Shown here: positions 6,245 through 7,647 of the stretch, piece by piece
How positions within the stretch are numbered: the stretch's first letter is position 1
How the letters are laid out: every line of letters begins with the position of its first letter
Origin: an uncultured Rhodospirillales bacterium
GTDB taxonomy: Bacteria; Pseudomonadota; Alphaproteobacteria; Acetobacterales; Acetobacteraceae
NCBI GenBank assembly: GCA_903844785.1
Contig: CAIMVB010000040.1
Location: 1-7,647 of the forward strand
DNA: 7,647 nucleotides
Direction: 5' to 3'
Position numbers and translations under genes: made by a program
The notes under the pieces: model-generated
Databases searched by the model: none
Told to the model about the DNA's origin: nothing
Seen by the model: the letters and a program-made list of their open reading frames with translations, nothing else

Positions 6245-7239
6245 GCACTAAATTAAGTGGTCCGCAAAAAGCCGCGACCTTCATGCTGGCGGTGGGGGAG
6301 GAGCACGCCTCAAAACTCTTCGCCATGATGCATGAAGATGAGATCCGCGATATCTCCCAAGCCATGGCCAGCCTTGGCACCGTATCCGCATCAGCGGTTG
6401 AGGATCTGGCGCGGGAATTTTCCGAAACCATAGGGCAAACCGGCCATCTGGTCGGTTCTTGGGAAACAACCGAACGCATGTTGCTGCGCACCCTGCCACG
6501 GGAACGCGTTTCGCAAATCATGGAAGAAATTCGCGGCCCTGCTGGGCGCACCATGTGGGACAAGCTCGGCAATGTGAACGAAGCCGTGTTGGCGAATTAT
6601 TTGAAGAATGAATACCCGCAAACCGTGGCGGTGGTGCTTTCCAAGGTAAAATCCGAACATGCGGCGCGGGTCTTATCCATGCTGCCGGAAAGCTTCGCCA
6701 TGGAAGTGGTCATGCGTATGCTGCGTATGGAAAGCGTACAAAAGGAAGCGCTTGAAGGTGTGGAGAAAACACTGAAAGCAGAATTCATGTCGAATCTGGC
6801 GCGGGCACAACGCCGCGACGCGCATGAAATGATGGCCGAAATCTTCAATAATCTGGACCGGCAATCAGAAACCCGCATCCTGGCCGCGCTGGAAGAACGC
6901 AACCGCGATGCTGCCGAACGTATCCGTTCATTGATGTTTACCTTCGATGATCTGGTGCGTGTTGATGGGCAGGGCGTACAGGTGCTGGTGCGTAGTGTTC
7001 CCAAGGAACAATTGCTGCTGGCGCTGAAGGGGGCGTCAGAAAATCTGCGCGATCTGTTCTTCAAGAACATGAGCGAGAGGGCCGGCAAGATGTTCAAGGA
7101 AGACCTTGCCAATTTAGGGCCGGTCCGCCTGCGAGATGTAGATGAAGCGCAAGCCGCCGTTGTGATGATGGCAAAGGACCTTGCCGCACAGGGTCAGATC
7201 ACGCTCCAGGAAGGGCGTGAGGACGAGATGGTGTACTGA
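6241..7239 (+). CDS. fliG: FliG, flagellar motor switch/rotor protein
   Basis: FliG sits on the cytoplasmic face of the MS ring and couples the stator ion flow to rotation and switching. The 332-aa protein has all three domains: N-terminal FliF-binding region (from [20 protein letters not shown]), middle domain with EYPQT at 124-128 (the EHPQT-type FliM-binding motif), and C-terminal domain starting at MFTFDDLV (232-239). The charged torque residues K263, R280, E287, D288 and R296 line up, offset by one, with E. coli K264, R281, D288, D289 and R297, so the motor surface looks intact. The start at 6241 overlaps the fliF stop and has AGGA six bases upstream. Only one base separates its TGA from the next ATG, so fliF-fliG-fliH appear to be one operon. 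Confidence 0.97.
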   Translation: MSTKLSGPQKAATFMLAVGEEHASKLFAMMHEDEIRDISQAMASLGTVSASAVEDLAREFSETIGQTGHLVGSWETTERMLLRTLPRERVSQIMEEIRGPAGRTMWDKLGNVNEAVLANYLKNEYPQTVAVVLSKVKSEHAARVLSMLPESFAMEVVMRMLRMESVQKEALEGVEKTLKAEFMSNLARAQRRDAHEMMAEIFNNLDRQSETRILAALEERNRDAAERIRSLMFTFDDLVRVDGQGVQVLVRSVPKEQLLLALKGASENLRDLFFKNMSERAGKMFKEDLANLGPVRLRDVDEAQAAVVMMAKDLAAQGQITLQEGREDEMVY

Positions 7240-7240
7240 T

Positions 7241-7647
7241 ATGTCGCAGATCTTCGTTCCAGTTCCGCGTGGCCCCGCCTTGCCAGATTTCGCGCCAACA
7301 TCCCTGATCGAAGCCCTGGATGCCGCGCGGGCGGAAGCAGCACGGGCACCGCCCGCCTCGCCTGAGCCAGACCCGATGGAAGAAACCATGCGGGCCGTAG
7401 CCGCGGCGGCGCGCGAAGATGGCTTTGCCGCAGGCCGCGCTTCCATGACACAGGAAGCCGTAAATCGGGCTGCGGAAAGCTTGGCGCAAATCGCGAAATA
7501 CCTGACCGCCAGCCAGGAAGCTTCTGCACAGATCGCCGCCCAAGCCAGCCAAGGTGTGGCGCGCATCGCCCTTGCCATGCTGGATGCCGCCCTGCCTGGC
7601 TTGGCAGCACGCCAAAGCGCAAATCTGGTGGCGGCTTTTGCTGAAAG
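7241..7647 (+). CDS. fliH: FliH-like flagellar export assembly protein, 5' part (cut by the window edge)
   Basis: FliH dimers bind the export ATPase FliI and dock it to the export gate. From ATG 7241, one base after the fliG stop, the frame is open to the window end (135 codons plus two bases). The product starts with a Pro/Ala-rich stretch (1-48). AREDGFAAGRASM (58-70) is the Gly/Ala turn followed by a long helix that is usual near the start of the FliH coiled-coil region. After it come Ala-rich helices. Sequence conservation in FliH is low, so the identification relies mainly on its place directly after fliF-fliG, where fliH and fliI usually follow, plus this helical composition. The fliG stop and this start are close enough for translational coupling; no separate strong ribosome site is seen. 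Confidence 0.72.
   Translation, partial: MSQIFVPVPRGPALPDFAPTSLIEALDAARAEAARAPPASPEPDPMEETMRAVAAAAREDGFAAGRASMTQEAVNRAAESLAQIAKYLTASQEASAQIAAQASQGVARIALAMLDAALPGLAARQSANLVAAFAE

Noticed and set aside
124..7239. EYPQT instead of EHPQT in FliG as a functional oddity
   Set aside because: Tyr at this place is, to my knowledge, common in alphaproteobacterial FliG, and the torque residues are all present.

Overview
The window is a stretch of a flagellar gene cluster from a Gram-negative bacterium, most likely an alphaproteobacterium. The indications are the gene content and order, FliG with an EYPQT motif and a C-terminus ending in EDEMVY, the very Ala/Pro/Gln-rich FliK, sigma54-type promoters, and fairly high GC. 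A Rhodospirillales/Acetobacteraceae-like source is my impression from the style of the proteins; it is not demonstrated.

Layout. Positions 1-1956 are a minus-strand unit: flgE (hook, 646-1956) followed by flgK (hook-filament junction, 612 down to the window edge). flgK is broken by an in-frame TAA at 118-120, and the FlgK-like sequence resumes in the same frame right after it. Positions 1957-2166 are a divergent control region. A near-perfect sigma54 -24/-12 promoter fires leftward into flgE and a good one fires rightward into fliK. Between them lie two near-identical dyads whose centres are 21 bp apart, a plausible shared enhancer. Positions 2167-4376 are fliK (hook-length control) and flgD (hook cap). 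Positions 4377-4573 are an intergenic region with a GC hairpin, a very AT-rich block and a probable promoter. Positions 4574-7647 are a tightly packed unit: fliF (MS ring), fliG (rotor/switch; ATGA overlap with fliF) and the start of fliH (export ATPase regulator), which runs off the window.

How it fits together. FliF, FliG and FliH build the early membrane base, rotor and export gate. FlgD, FlgE, FliK and FlgK are later products that cap, build, measure and join the hook. The regulation read from the DNA fits this order. The hook genes carry sigma54 promoters with enhancer-like sites upstream. The fliF promoter carries a related but weaker dyad overlapping the promoter itself, where a bound activator would instead repress. 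This matches the logic known for FlbD in Caulobacter, but the protein that binds here is inferred, not seen.

The most unusual points are the single in-frame stop in flgK (together with lower GC there than in its neighbours) and the compact sigma54/dyad architecture. I found no mobile element, CRISPR array, tRNA or rRNA, and nothing that looks like a wholly new system.
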